Shown here: positions 45,613-54,816 of the stretch, in pieces | Layout of the letters: each line of letters begins with the position of its first letter | How positions within the stretch are numbered: the first letter of the stretch is position 1 | The notes under the pieces: generated by a model | Told to the model about the DNA's origin: nothing | Seen by the model: only the letters and a program-made list of their open reading frames with translations | Databases searched by the model: none | Source of the DNA: an uncultured Dysgonomonas sp. | Lineage (GTDB): Bacteria > Bacteroidota > Bacteroidia > Bacteroidales > Dysgonomonadaceae | Length of the DNA stretch: 64,000 nucleotides | Direction of reading: 5' to 3' | NCBI GenBank assembly: GCA_937875275.1 | Contig: CALNCC010000100.1 | Span: 9,774 to 73,773, forward strand | Program-made: the position numbers and the translations under genes

Positions 45613-48312
45613 TTAGAATCGCGAGGACGAGAATCCTCTTGGCGATATTTGGCGGTAGGATGCAGGAGGATTCCCATCTTTTTCTTTCGACATGAAATTG
45701 AATTGATATCTGAACGAAAACATTACAAAACGCCCCGTAATATTTCTCCGGCTATAATTCCAGTCTTGCCCCGATTGAAAATAAGATTCCGGATTACGAT
45801 TGTTGAGAATGTCTGCACATTCGAGGCTGATCATTCCTTTTTTACCTTTCAGCACCGATTTGGAGACTGAGGCTCTCCACAGAAATTCTGTTTTCCGATA
45901 ATTGCCTGTCATCCCCGACCGATACGAAACGGCGAAAAAGTTACCCACTTTGATATCATACGGCAACCTGAGCGAAGACTCGTTGCCGACATATATAGAA
46001 GATGTTTCCGACTTCCTTGGGTCGGACAGATTATTCCATGAATAATTGATGTTGTAGGATAAATAAGCGCGAGTTTCAAACTTTTCGCTGTTAAATCTAA
46101 TGCTCGCATTTGGCGAAAGATAAAGATTGTCCCTCAGCGATTTTTGCTCGTTACGATAATCCACGCCACGCGAATAGCCCAGACTTGTGCCCATCGACAG
46201 AGATAATTTCTTGTTCCGGAGCGGCGTATTATAGCTCCCATAGAGATTGGCGTTCATGTTGCCGTTGACATTGCGGTAGGTATTGAATGTGTTTCCTTTC
46301 TTGTCGGTTACGGTATAGTTAGCTATACGATTGACGGTAAAGGAATATGATGAGCTAAGGTTGAAATATCGCCCTGTTTCGGGATTAGATTTAGAAAAAT
46401 AGATATTGAAATTATTTGACAATTCAGGCTTCAGATCGGGATTACCCACCGACTTCGACAATGCGCTGTTGATAACCGTATCTGCGGACAACTGACGCGA
46501 GTCGGGTTGACGCGAATACCCACTGTAATTGGCGTTAATATTGGCGTTTTTCGCCGGTCGGTAGTTGAAATGAAGATTTGGAGAATAATTTATCACTTTC
46601 TGTTTTAGAACCTCAATCGTCGAATCTCCCAGCAACACTTTATTGTTCGAGTTGCTTGACTCGACTCTGAAACCGATATTAAAGTTATATTTTTCTTTCG
46701 ACAACTGATAGTTGACATTGACATTATTTGATAAATAAGAAGACTTTGTCAATCGTGAGTATGCCGAATCCACAACGGAATATTCTCCGGTTAACAGATC
46801 TTTCTTGCGCACGTCATTGTCCCTGTCGGCTTGACTCGAATTGATAGAATATCCAATTTGTATCCTTTGCTCTTTTGTTAATGGTTCGACAAAGAACAAA
46901 GATATACCATAGCTGTGTGAGTCGCTGTTTGTCGCCGATTGCTGATCGATGATCAAGGGCGCAGTTCCATCGGGATACTCAGTGTGAGAGAAGTTAGATC
47001 CCCGTCCGTCCTGATTACTCAGCGAACCTATGACATTAACACCTATGTTTCGCCCTTTCTCATTCAGTCGGCGCGAAATCATTACAGATGAGTTTATGTT
47101 CTTGTTGTCATAGTTGTTGTTCGATATCGAGTATCCGATGGTACTGTTTTCGTTCGAAACATACGAGGTGTCGGTAGAATAAGACAATGATTCGTTGTGA
47201 GATGCCCTTCCGTCGGTGCGAAATGATATCGAAGTCAGAGAGTCGGGTCTCCATTGTATATATGCTCCTATGTTTACTCCATTATTCGAATTTTTGTGAG
47301 AATGAGTATTGCTTGAATAACGATCCAACAGATTCTGATACGATTGGGAATAAGAGTTATCTTCCATGCGCCCGTCGGCATAGCTGCTGTTTCCATTGAC
47401 CTCTGCTTTTTTCGAGGGGTTCAGGTTCATAGAGAATCCGACATCGCGTGAACGCGAATCGCCGCTGCCTCCGCTTTGGTTGTTGCTTCCCATATCGCCA
47501 ACTAAAGAAAAGTTATTATCCTCGTGCAGTTTGTTGACGTTCATCGATCCTTTATATCTGTTGTCTCCTCCATAGCCGGCGGCAGCATCTCCGAACATAC
47601 TCTTCATAAATTCTTTTTTGACATTCAGGTTCAACACCTGCGGTGGGTCGGCATCTTTCATGCCGGTCGCTTTTGCCTGATCAGATTCTTCGTTGTATAG
47701 TTGCAGATTCTTGATCACATTGGCAGGGAGGCTTGTTAAAGCTTTTTGTATATCGTTACCGAAAAACTCTTTTTTGTTGACAAGTATCTTCGTCACAGGC
47801 TTTCCGTTAATCTTAATACTGCCGTTATCTCCGATCTCTGCTCCGGGAATCCGTTTGATAACGTCCTGCAATCGTTCGCTCTCCTCAACAGTGAATGCCT
47901 TTGCATTATAAACAACAGTGTCTCCATTGACAGAAATATCCGGCATCTTGGCTTCAATAACCGTCTCGTCTAAAGACAATACATCGGGTTGCATAAATAT
48001 AGAATCTATGCTCATTTTGTCGGTCTTCACTACTATGCCCTTAAAATATGACTTATACCCGATCGAGGTTATTTGCATCACATACTTGTCGGGGGCAAGT
48101 GGGATCTTGAAAAAGCCCGTTGTGTCTGATGCAGCGCCATGTATAAACGAACTATCGCTGACATTGAGGATGCGTACTGCGCCGTAAGATATAGGGTCGA
48201 GTGTTTCTATGTCGAACAGATATCCGGACACATTTACTTTGGTCTGCCCATGTAACGTGGGCATGAACAGAATGCTGAGAGTAAATAATATTACGCATAA
48301 TGTGTGTCTCAT
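45613..48312 (-). CDS. Outer-membrane beta-barrel protein (TonB-dependent-receptor-like), copy 2
   Basis: An 899-residue outer-membrane protein with a signal peptide (residues 1-22, ending LHG). It has the same order as copy 1: regulatory-like beta domain (VSGYLFDIETLDP, about 28-110), plug-like segment VIKRIPGAEIGDNGSIKING (about 150-170) and a long barrel. The C-terminus ends in SSRF, aromatic-last like other outer-membrane barrels, without the Gly-rich tail of copy 1. Similarity to copy 1 is clear along the N-terminal 250 residues (for example GDTVVYNAKAF against GDTVEYNADAY). Probably transport across the outer membrane; substrate unknown. Confidence 0.88.
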   Translation of the reverse strand: MRHTLCVILFTLSILFMPTLHGQTKVNVSGYLFDIETLDPISYGAVRILNVSDSSFIHGAASDTTGFFKIPLAPDKYVMQITSIGYKSYFKGIVVKTDKMSIDSIFMQPDVLSLDETVIEAKMPDISVNGDTVVYNAKAFTVEESERLQDVIKRIPGAEIGDNGSIKINGKPVTKILVNKKEFFGNDIQKALTSLPANVIKNLQLYNEESDQAKATGMKDADPPQVLNLNVKKEFMKSMFGDAAAGYGGDNRYKGSMNVNKLHEDNNFSLVGDMGSNNQSGGSGDSRSRDVGFSMNLNPSKKAEVNGNSSYADGRMEDNSYSQSYQNLLDRYSSNTHSHKNSNNGVNIGAYIQWRPDSLTSISFRTDGRASHNESLSYSTDTSYVSNENSTIGYSISNNNYDNKNINSSVMISRRLNEKGRNIGVNVIGSLSNQDGRGSNFSHTEYPDGTAPLIIDQQSATNSDSHSYGISLFFVEPLTKEQRIQIGYSINSSQADRDNDVRKKDLLTGEYSVVDSAYSRLTKSSYLSNNVNVNYQLSKEKYNFNIGFRVESSNSNNKVLLGDSTIEVLKQKVINYSPNLHFNYRPAKNANINANYSGYSRQPDSRQLSADTVINSALSKSVGNPDLKPELSNNFNIYFSKSNPETGRYFNLSSSYSFTVNRIANYTVTDKKGNTFNTYRNVNGNMNANLYGSYNTPLRNKKLSLSMGTSLGYSRGVDYRNEQKSLRDNLYLSPNASIRFNSEKFETRAYLSYNINYSWNNLSDPRKSETSSIYVGNESSLRLPYDIKVGNFFAVSYRSGMTGNYRKTEFLWRASVSKSVLKGKKGMISLECADILNNRNPESYFQSGQDWNYSRRNITGRFVMFSFRYQFNFMSKEKDGNPPASYRQISPRGFSSSRF

Positions 48313-48671
48313 AATAGACTGCTTGCTTATCTGTCAACATCGGTTTTTTTCTTATACATTACAATACACAAGACCAAAACGCGACCGCTTCTGCTGATAA
48401 TGAGGTTTTGTATTTCAGGATAACACGTTATGAAGATACACTTTAAAGTATTAAGTTCCAATAGAGCGATTCTATTTCGGTATAAATAATTAGAGTGCTA
48501 CCCTTTCCCGGCATTCGGTTATAGTTATCAGTCAACGAGTTGAAACATCAGATTCGGGACAACTATTTTCAACACACCAATAGCGAGAGTACGCAAAGCT
48601 ATCGTATAAGCCGGATATTCGATGTCATTACCAATACTCGCATATCCTATAAAAGTTATTTCTCTCGAGCC
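48313..48671. other. Intergenic region between a beta-barrel gene and rnpB
   Basis: I see no coding frame, no known RNA and no convincing minus-strand promoter for the beta-barrel gene. Confidence 0.4.
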
Positions 48672-48703
48672 GTTGCCATAACCAACTCAAAGCATTACCT
48701 TTG
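48672..48703 (+). promoter_or_regulatory. rnpB: Promoter of rnpB
   Basis: GTTG (48672-48675) and TAccTTTG (48696-48703) are separated by 20 bases, a textbook Bacteroidetes -33/-7 pair. The start point predicted a few bases downstream coincides with the 5' end of the RNase P RNA. Confidence 0.75.
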
Positions 48704-48710
48704 CAGGCTG

Positions 48711-49084
48711 ATACAGTAGGCCGGTTTGTCGCTTGCATCTCTTTCGAGAGAGGCAGGAGGAAAGTCCGGGCAACACAGGGCAACGTACTTCCTAACGGGA
48801 AGCTATCTGTGAGGGTAGAGTTAAGGTAACAGAAAACGACCGCTTCGGCTTGCCGGAGTAAGGGTGAAAAGGTGGGGTAAGAGCCCACCGGTCTCTATGG
48901 CGATGTAGAGAGCCGTACCACTTGCGTGTTGTAAGACCATGTATACCGGCGCATGTAGGGCTGCTCGCCCGATGTCGGGGGGTAGGTCGCTAGAGCTTGT
49001 TGGCGACAGCAAGTCGAGATAAATGACAGACACTTCGTGTAACAACGGAGAACAGAACCCGGCTTACAGGCTTACTGTATTTTT
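48711..49084 (+). ncRNA. rnpB: RNase P RNA (bacterial class A)
   Basis: The catalytic RNA of RNase P, which matures tRNA 5' ends. The 5' end (ATACAGTAGGCC, 48711-48722) pairs with the 3' end (GGCTTACTGTAT, 49069-49080) as P1, with one G-U pair. The universally conserved GAGGAAAGTCCGGGC (48757-48771) and ACAGAACCCGGCTTACAGG (49052-49070), which form P4 and its neighbours, are present and in order. Length of about 370 bases is normal. TTTTT at 49080-49084 after P1 acts as the terminator. Confidence 0.95.
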
Positions 49085-49186
49085 GCTTAATACCTTCCCC
49101 GCGAAAGGATTGATCAAAAGCCTTAACAGAGTATAAAAAAAGAAGTTATTAATGGAGACGAGAGACCTTTTTTAATGAAAAAGTAT

Positions 49187-49194
49187 TTACTTTG
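49187..49194 (+). promoter_or_regulatory. Probable -7 box for glyQS
   Basis: TTACTTTG has one mismatch to TAnnTTTG, 66 bases upstream of the chosen ATG. Confidence 0.35.
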
Positions 49195-49260
49195 TGTCCT
49201 CAATCTTTTTTTGTCAATAAAAACCGGATAGTAAACAGAATTATATATAATCATCACATT

Positions 49261-50811
49261 ATGTCAGAGGATATCTTTAAGAAAATTGTATCGCATAGCA
49301 AAGAGTATGGCTTCGTATTCCCATCCAGCGAAATATATGACGGTCTTGGTGCCGTTTATGATTATGGACAGATGGGGGTAGAACTAAAGAACAACATCAA
49401 AAAATATTGGTGGGACAGCATGGTGCTGTTGCACGAGAATGTTGTCGGCATCGACTCTGCTATATTCATGCACCCTACCATCTGGAAGGCGTCGGGGCAT
49501 GTGGATGCGTTCAACGACCCTCTTATCGATAACAAAGACAGCAAAAAGCGCTATCGTGCCGATGTCTTGATCGAAGACTACATGGCGAAGATAGACGATA
49601 AGGTAAACAAGGAAGTAGAGAAAGCTGCAAAACGTTTCGGAGAAACATTCGACGAAGCAATGTTTCGCCAAACAAACCCTCGCGTGCTCGAAAATCAGCA
49701 AAAACGTGATGAAGTACACTCCCGCTTTGCAAAAGCCCTTAACGACAATAATCTGGAAGAGTTGAGACAAATCATTCTCGATTGTGAGATTGTATGCCCG
49801 ATAAGCGGCACGCGCAACTGGACAGAAGTTCGTCAGTTCAACCTGATGTTTGCCACCGAAATGGGGTCGACAGCCGACGGAGCAACGAAAGTATATCTTC
49901 GTCCCGAAACGGCACAAGGTATATTCGTAAACTACCTGAATGTGCAAAAGACAGGACGTATGAAGATACCATTCGGTATAGCGCAAATAGGGAAAGCATT
50001 CCGTAACGAGATCGTTGCACGCCAATTCATCTTCCGCATGAGAGAATTTGAACAAATGGAGATGCAATTCTTCGTTCGTCCGGGCGAGGAGCTTGATTGG
50101 TTTGCCAAATGGAAAGCCGTTCGTATGCAGTGGCACAAATCACTCGGATTCGGCGATGCAAAATATCGTTTCCACGATCACGACAAGCTGGCGCACTATG
50201 CAAATGCGGCGACAGACATCGAATATGAAATGCCTTTCGGATTTAAAGAAGTGGAGGGTATTCATTCCCGTACCGATTTTGACCTCAGCAGCCACGAAAA
50301 GTTCTCGGGTAAAAAATTACAGTATTTCGATCCCGAACTCAATAAATCATATACTCCTTACGTTATAGAGACATCTATCGGGGTAGACCGCATGTTCTTG
50401 TCTACATTGTCGGCAGCATATTGCGAAGAAGGACTTGAGGGTGGAGACTCACGCGTTGTGTTGCGATTGCCGGCAGCTTTGGCTCCGATCAAATTGGCGG
50501 TATTGCCGTTGTTGAAGAAAGACGGACTGCCCGAGAAAGCAAGAGAGATTATCGACAGTCTGAAGTTCGACTTCAAATGTCAGTATGACGAAAAAGACAG
50601 CATCGGCAAGCGTTATCGCAGGCAAGATGCCATAGGAACACCGTACTGTGTTACGGTAGACCATCAGACATTAGAAGACGGAACTGTTACTATCAGACAC
50701 CGCGATTCGATGTTGCAGGAAAGAATCTCGATAGACAAATTGTTGGGAGAAATCTCGGAAAAAGTGAGCATGAAAGCTCTGCTTAAAAATATTGATAATA
50801 CTAAACTTTAA
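49261..50811 (+). CDS. glyS: Glycine--tRNA ligase (single-chain, dimeric type)
   Basis: A 516-residue class II glycyl-tRNA synthetase of the alpha2 type (eukaryotic/archaeal-like), not the alpha2beta2 bacterial type. KIVSHSKEYGFVFPSSEIYDGLGAVYDYG is the family N-terminus (in two halves), LRPETAQGIFVNY and IGKAFRNEI are motif 2, and SIGVDRMFLSTL is near motif 3. I chose the ATG at 49261; a TTG 23 codons upstream would start inside the promoter region. The FKBP lipoprotein gene follows after 16 bases. Confidence 0.96.
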   Translation: MSEDIFKKIVSHSKEYGFVFPSSEIYDGLGAVYDYGQMGVELKNNIKKYWWDSMVLLHENVVGIDSAIFMHPTIWKASGHVDAFNDPLIDNKDSKKRYRADVLIEDYMAKIDDKVNKEVEKAAKRFGETFDEAMFRQTNPRVLENQQKRDEVHSRFAKALNDNNLEELRQIILDCEIVCPISGTRNWTEVRQFNLMFATEMGSTADGATKVYLRPETAQGIFVNYLNVQKTGRMKIPFGIAQIGKAFRNEIVARQFIFRMREFEQMEMQFFVRPGEELDWFAKWKAVRMQWHKSLGFGDAKYRFHDHDKLAHYANAATDIEYEMPFGFKEVEGIHSRTDFDLSSHEKFSGKKLQYFDPELNKSYTPYVIETSIGVDRMFLSTLSAAYCEEGLEGGDSRVVLRLPAALAPIKLAVLPLLKKDGLPEKAREIIDSLKFDFKCQYDEKDSIGKRYRRQDAIGTPYCVTVDHQTLEDGTVTIRHRDSMLQERISIDKLLGEISEKVSMKALLKNIDNTKL

Positions 50812-50827
50812 CTTATACATAAAGTTG

Positions 50828-51430
50828 ATGAAGAATAATCTGAAAATATTAGCTGCACTTCTGATCGTCTCTTTAGGCTTGTTCTCCTCTTGTGGAGAGG
50901 GATTCGATAATGATATAGACGAGAAGTGGAAAAACTTTAACGAAGAGATATTTGACGGTATGGCCGGCAAATCGGGATACAAAAAGTTGACCTCTCTGTC
51001 AGGAGATGGCTTCTTGTACTATAAACCATCGAATGTGTTGATAGATGAAGAAGAAAAAAGCAAATCGGGAGAAGAGGAAACTACATTGAAACTATACCCC
51101 GATGGTACGCCGCATGCAACAGACAGTGTTGTTTGCCGTTACAAAGGCTGGTTCTACAACTACGACATGGAGAAAGTCGTATTTGACTCTACTGAAGGGA
51201 CGAACAATATGCAATTAGGCGTGGGCAAGCAAGTCAACCGCTACCTCACCGGATTGGCAGATATGCTTCAGTATATGAAGGTTGGAGATGAATATGAAGT
51301 GTGCCTTCCATACGAACTCGGGTTCTTCGGTTACAGAGAATCCTATAACGGATATGGAGTTACTCCATACACAACAGTGTGGTATAACATCAAACTCCTG
51401 AAAATAATTCCGGGCGAAGAGGTTAAATAG
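50828..51430 (+). CDS. FKBP-type peptidyl-prolyl isomerase lipoprotein
   Basis: A 200-residue lipoprotein (signal ending LGLFSSC, about residues 14-20) with a C-terminal FKBP domain (about 90-195): DSVVCRYKGWFYN, VFDST, LADMLQYMKVGDEYEVCLPYELGFFG and YTTVWYNIKLLKI. FKBPs isomerise Xaa-Pro bonds and act as chaperones, here in the periplasm or at the outer membrane. The ATG at 50828 (MKNNLKI) is chosen because the lipoprotein signal begins there. Probably cotranscribed with glyS; a terminator follows. Confidence 0.9.
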   Translation: MKNNLKILAALLIVSLGLFSSCGEGFDNDIDEKWKNFNEEIFDGMAGKSGYKKLTSLSGDGFLYYKPSNVLIDEEEKSKSGEEETTLKLYPDGTPHATDSVVCRYKGWFYNYDMEKVVFDSTEGTNNMQLGVGKQVNRYLTGLADMLQYMKVGDEYEVCLPYELGFFGYRESYNGYGVTPYTTVWYNIKLLKIIPGEEVK

Positions 51431-51455
51431 CCGCTCACTGGAAAGGAAGATATAA

Positions 51456-51495
51456 ATCAGCCGAGCCGAGAAATCTGTTCGGCTGATCTCTTTTT
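51456..51495 (+). terminator. Terminator of the glyS-FKBP unit
   Basis: ATCAGCCGAGC pairs with GTTCGGCTGAT (11 bp, one G-U pair), then CTCTTTTTAT. Confidence 0.8.
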
Positions 51496-51525
51496 ATCTC
51501 CCGTCCAACATTCGTTCGTCAGCCC

Positions 51526-51556
51526 CTTGAAGAATCATTAATTCTATGTATCTTTG
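51526..51556 (+). promoter_or_regulatory. Promoter of the small DUF4834-like gene
   Basis: CTTG (51526-51529), 19 bases, then TATCTTTG (51549-51556): a good -33/-7 pair, followed by a leader of about 55 bases. Confidence 0.65.
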
Positions 51557-51617
51557 CTAATATAGAATTATACTCTATCTGAGTTTGTTAGTCATAGCAA
51601 AAACAAACAATAGCAAT

Positions 51618-51839
51618 ATGTTTAAATTTATACTATTACTTTTTCTTTCTTTCAGTGTCTTCTGGGTCATCTTTAAAATCTTAGGGTTTTTCTCCGGAGC
51701 CGGGCAGAATAACAGAAAGAAGGATTATAATCAATCGCAAAGACAGACCAATACATATCAGCCACCCAAACAGGAAAAGAAATTCTCGAAAGACGAAGGG
51801 CGATATGTCAATTATGAAGAAATAAAAGACGAAGATTAA
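51618..51839 (+). CDS. Small membrane protein, DUF4834-like
   Basis: A 73-residue protein: one N-terminal membrane helix (about residues 2-22), then a polar, Gln/Lys-rich tail ending in a YVNYEEIKDED segment. The helix-plus-YV(D/N)YEEI ending matches the small Bacteroidetes DUF4834 family from memory. The ATG at 51618 is preferred over an upstream TTG because it opens directly into the membrane helix. It has its own promoter and is followed 33 bases later by the AI-2E-type transporter, so the two probably form an operon. Function unknown. Confidence 0.65.
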   Translation: MFKFILLLFLSFSVFWVIFKILGFFSGAGQNNRKKDYNQSQRQTNTYQPPKQEKKFSKDEGRYVNYEEIKDED

Positions 51840-51872
51840 AACCGGATCTTTAACAATATAATCTTACTGAAT

Positions 51873-52991
51873 ATGGAACGCAGTGCTCCACAGCCATTTA
51901 CATTTGATCGCGTAATACGCCTTCTGATCTCTGCCGTAACATTTGGAGTCATTATCTATTTCCTGTACATCCTTCGCGACGTACTCCTCCCGTTCCTTAT
52001 AGCATGGCTGTTCGCTTATCTTTTGAATCCGATAGTTCGATTTTTTCAACGAAGGATGAAGATGAAACACAGCCTCGCCGTATTAGCAACATTACTATCG
52101 GCATTAGGTATCATCGTCTTACTGTTTATCTTGCTCAAACCACTCATCGAGACTGAAATATGGCAGATAAACAGCCTGATAACCAATTACGACCTGTCGT
52201 CCTTAGGTAGCGAAGAAGGGGTGTTAGCCCATTTTGCCGTAGTCATCAATCAATACATCGATTTCAAAGAATTGCAGAGCGGGCTAACAAAGAACACAAT
52301 ATTAGAGGTTGTTCAATATATCAGTCCGGCGATACAGCAGATATTCACGGGCACAATCTCTATTCTGTTTGGACTGACGATTGCTTTCATCACCTTACTC
52401 TATCTCATATTCATCCTGATAGATTATGATAAAATAAACGATCTTTGGCGACACCTGATCCCGCCCAAATACAGACCAACGGTAAACAGAGTAGTTCTCG
52501 ACATCGAAGTGGGCATGAATAAATATTTCCGCAACCAAGCCTTTATCTGTCTCATTCTCGCAGGCCTTTATGCCATCGGATTTCAGATTATCGGATTACC
52601 GCTTGCCATCATGTTTGGCATCATTGTAGGCTTTGTGCACATGGTACCCTATCTTCAGATAGTAACATTCCCGCCCGCCATTCTCTTGTGCTGGTTGCGG
52701 GCTTCGCAAACCGATGACAGTTTTTGGGCGATGATAGGACTTACCTTGCTGGTGTATATTATCATACAGATCATAATGGACGGCTTTCTTGTGCCCCGTG
52801 TCATGGGAAAAGCCATGGGACTGAATCCGGCGATCATCTTGCTGTCATTATCCATCTGGGGATCGCTATTAGGATTTGTAGGGATGATTGTCGCAATACC
52901 CTTGACTACACTCCTGCTGTCGTATTACAAAGAATTTATAAATTCGACGGAGAAGATTGCATCCGAAGAATCTCGATCTAACGAAACATAG
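51873..52991 (+). CDS. AI-2E family transporter (UPF0118/PerM-like)
   Basis: A 372-residue polytopic membrane protein with about eight helices: two near the N-terminus (LYILRDVLLPFLIAWLFAYLL), a periplasmic stretch, then a cluster at 155-190 and 210-350. FGIIVGFVHMVPYLQ and VMGKAMGLNPAIILLSLSIWGSLLGFVGMIVAIP are the conserved parts. Family members export the autoinducer AI-2 or act as Na+/H+ antiporters, so the name does not fix the substrate. It lies downstream of the DUF4834-like gene and 60 bases ahead of the amylase gene. Confidence 0.9.
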   Translation: MERSAPQPFTFDRVIRLLISAVTFGVIIYFLYILRDVLLPFLIAWLFAYLLNPIVRFFQRRMKMKHSLAVLATLLSALGIIVLLFILLKPLIETEIWQINSLITNYDLSSLGSEEGVLAHFAVVINQYIDFKELQSGLTKNTILEVVQYISPAIQQIFTGTISILFGLTIAFITLLYLIFILIDYDKINDLWRHLIPPKYRPTVNRVVLDIEVGMNKYFRNQAFICLILAGLYAIGFQIIGLPLAIMFGIIVGFVHMVPYLQIVTFPPAILLCWLRASQTDDSFWAMIGLTLLVYIIIQIIMDGFLVPRVMGKAMGLNPAIILLSLSIWGSLLGFVGMIVAIPLTTLLLSYYKEFINSTEKIASEESRSNET

Positions 52992-53051
52992 AAAACAGTT
53001 GCAGTTAAGCCCTCGTTGGCATCTCTATATAAATCAAACACACACAAGCGT

Positions 53052-54734
53052 ATGAGTAAAATATTGATATATCAGGTTCTACCCCGTCTGTTCGGCAATG
53101 ACAAAGACACGAACAAAGAAAACGGAACTATTGAAGAAAATGGTGTAGGTAAATTTTCCGCATTCGACAACAAAGCTCTCAAAGAAATTGCGAAAATGGG
53201 ATATACCCATATTTGGTATACCGGAGTCATCGAACATGCAACAAAGACCGATTACTCGGCATCAGGCATCCCCACAGACCATGCCGACGTGGTGAAGGGA
53301 AATGCAGGGTCGCCCTATGCCATAAAAGACTACTATGATGTTACCCCCGATTTGGCAGACGATGTAGACAGTCGTATGGCTGAGTTTGAAGCTCTGATAG
53401 AGCGTACACACAAGGCGGGATTGAAAATCATCATGGACTTTGTGCCCAATCATGTTGCCCGACAGTACAAGTCGGACGCCAAACCCCGAAAGATAGTTGA
53501 CTTAGGGGCAAATGATGATACATCGCAATCATTTGTGCCCGACAACAATTTCTATTATATACCGGGGCAACAACTCGAATTGCTGAAATCGAAGATAGAG
53601 GGCGAAGGGGCATATCATGAATCCCCTGCAAGAGTTACCGGCAACGATTTCTTCGGCAACAATCCGTCAATAAACGATTGGTACGAAACCGTCAAACTCA
53701 ACTATGGAGTCGACTACTCTGGGGGCGGCAACAAATATTTCACCCCCATACCCGATACATGGATCAAGATGTATGAGATACTTGCATTTTGGGCATCAAA
53801 GAAAATCGACGGATTCAGGTGTGACATGGCAGAGATGGTTCCGGTAGAGTTTTGGAATTGGGTAACCATTCAGTTAAAATCGAAATACAAATCACTGATA
53901 TTCATAGCCGAAATATACAAAACAGAAGAGTATCACAATTATATTCATGGCGGACTTTTCGATTATCTGTACGACAAAGTAGGACTATACGACACTCTGC
54001 GAAATGTGATATGCGGATATCAGCCAACATCCGACATCACTTTCAGTTGGCAAAGGCTCAACGGATTGGAAGATAGGATGCTCAATTTCATAGAGAATCA
54101 TGACGAACAGCGCATTGCATCCGACTTCTTCGCCAAAGATCCGGTGAAAGGTGTACCGGGAATGATAGTGGCTGCTACGATGAATACTAATCCGGTCATG
54201 GTATACTTTGGGCAAGAGCTGGGCGAGTCGGGGATGGACAAAGAAGGGTTCAGCGGTACTGACGGACGCACTACGATCTTCGATTATTGGTCGGTAGACA
54301 CAATCCGCCGATGGAGAAATGATGGCAAGTTTGGCAACTCACGCCTGACTAAAGAGGAAATAAAACTGCGTAAATTTTATACCACGCTGATCAATCTGTG
54401 TCGCGACGAAAAAACGATAACCGACGGTTCGTTTTTCGATCTGATGTATGCCAATTATGAGAATCCGCACTTCGACCCAACACGTCAATATGCCTTCCTC
54501 CGAGCATACAAAAAAGAAGCATTGCTGATTGTCTCCAACTTCGACAACAAAGATGTCGATATATCGGTAAATATACCGCAGGAGGCTTTTGGGTATATCA
54601 ATATGAGACCTACTCAGATAAAACATGTAACCGATCTGCTGGCAAATAAGCAAACGGCATTGATAATCAGGGAGAACTCTGTCTGTTTGAAGATTCCGGC
54701 AAACAGTGGAAAGATTATAAGATTTTCTATCTGA
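53052..54734 (+). CDS. Alpha-amylase family glycoside hydrolase (GH13), cytoplasmic
   Basis: A 560-residue GH13 protein without a signal peptide. FVPNHV is conserved region I; KIDGFRCDMAEMVP carries the nucleophile Asp; FIAEIY carries the acid/base Glu; and ENHDEQRIAS the third Asp. The C-terminal beta domain ends with NSGKIIRFSI. It cleaves or rearranges alpha-glucans in the cytoplasm, probably glycogen or malto-oligosaccharides; the exact subfamily is uncertain. I chose ATG 53052 (MSKILIYQVLPRLF), since the beta-alpha barrel starts there and the longer frame adds only 12 polar residues. Confidence 0.88.
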   Translation: MSKILIYQVLPRLFGNDKDTNKENGTIEENGVGKFSAFDNKALKEIAKMGYTHIWYTGVIEHATKTDYSASGIPTDHADVVKGNAGSPYAIKDYYDVTPDLADDVDSRMAEFEALIERTHKAGLKIIMDFVPNHVARQYKSDAKPRKIVDLGANDDTSQSFVPDNNFYYIPGQQLELLKSKIEGEGAYHESPARVTGNDFFGNNPSINDWYETVKLNYGVDYSGGGNKYFTPIPDTWIKMYEILAFWASKKIDGFRCDMAEMVPVEFWNWVTIQLKSKYKSLIFIAEIYKTEEYHNYIHGGLFDYLYDKVGLYDTLRNVICGYQPTSDITFSWQRLNGLEDRMLNFIENHDEQRIASDFFAKDPVKGVPGMIVAATMNTNPVMVYFGQELGESGMDKEGFSGTDGRTTIFDYWSVDTIRRWRNDGKFGNSRLTKEEIKLRKFYTTLINLCRDEKTITDGSFFDLMYANYENPHFDPTRQYAFLRAYKKEALLIVSNFDNKDVDISVNIPQEAFGYINMRPTQIKHVTDLLANKQTALIIRENSVCLKIPANSGKIIRFSI

Positions 54735-54737
54735 TAG

Positions 54738-54771
54738 TTTGGGCTTATAATTAATAGTTTTTGTACTTTTG
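54738..54771 (+). promoter_or_regulatory. Promoter of prs
   Basis: TActTTTG at 54764-54771 matches the -7 box; TTTG at 54738-54741 is a -33 candidate with a slightly long 22-base spacer. Confidence 0.55.
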
Positions 54772-54816
54772 TCTCGTCAAATTTTATTAATCCATTCAAA
54801 AAAAAGAATTAAAACA

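Noticed and set aside
48628..49045. Minus-strand frames across the rnpB region
   Set aside because: They are opposite the RNase P RNA, whose conserved core explains the sequence.
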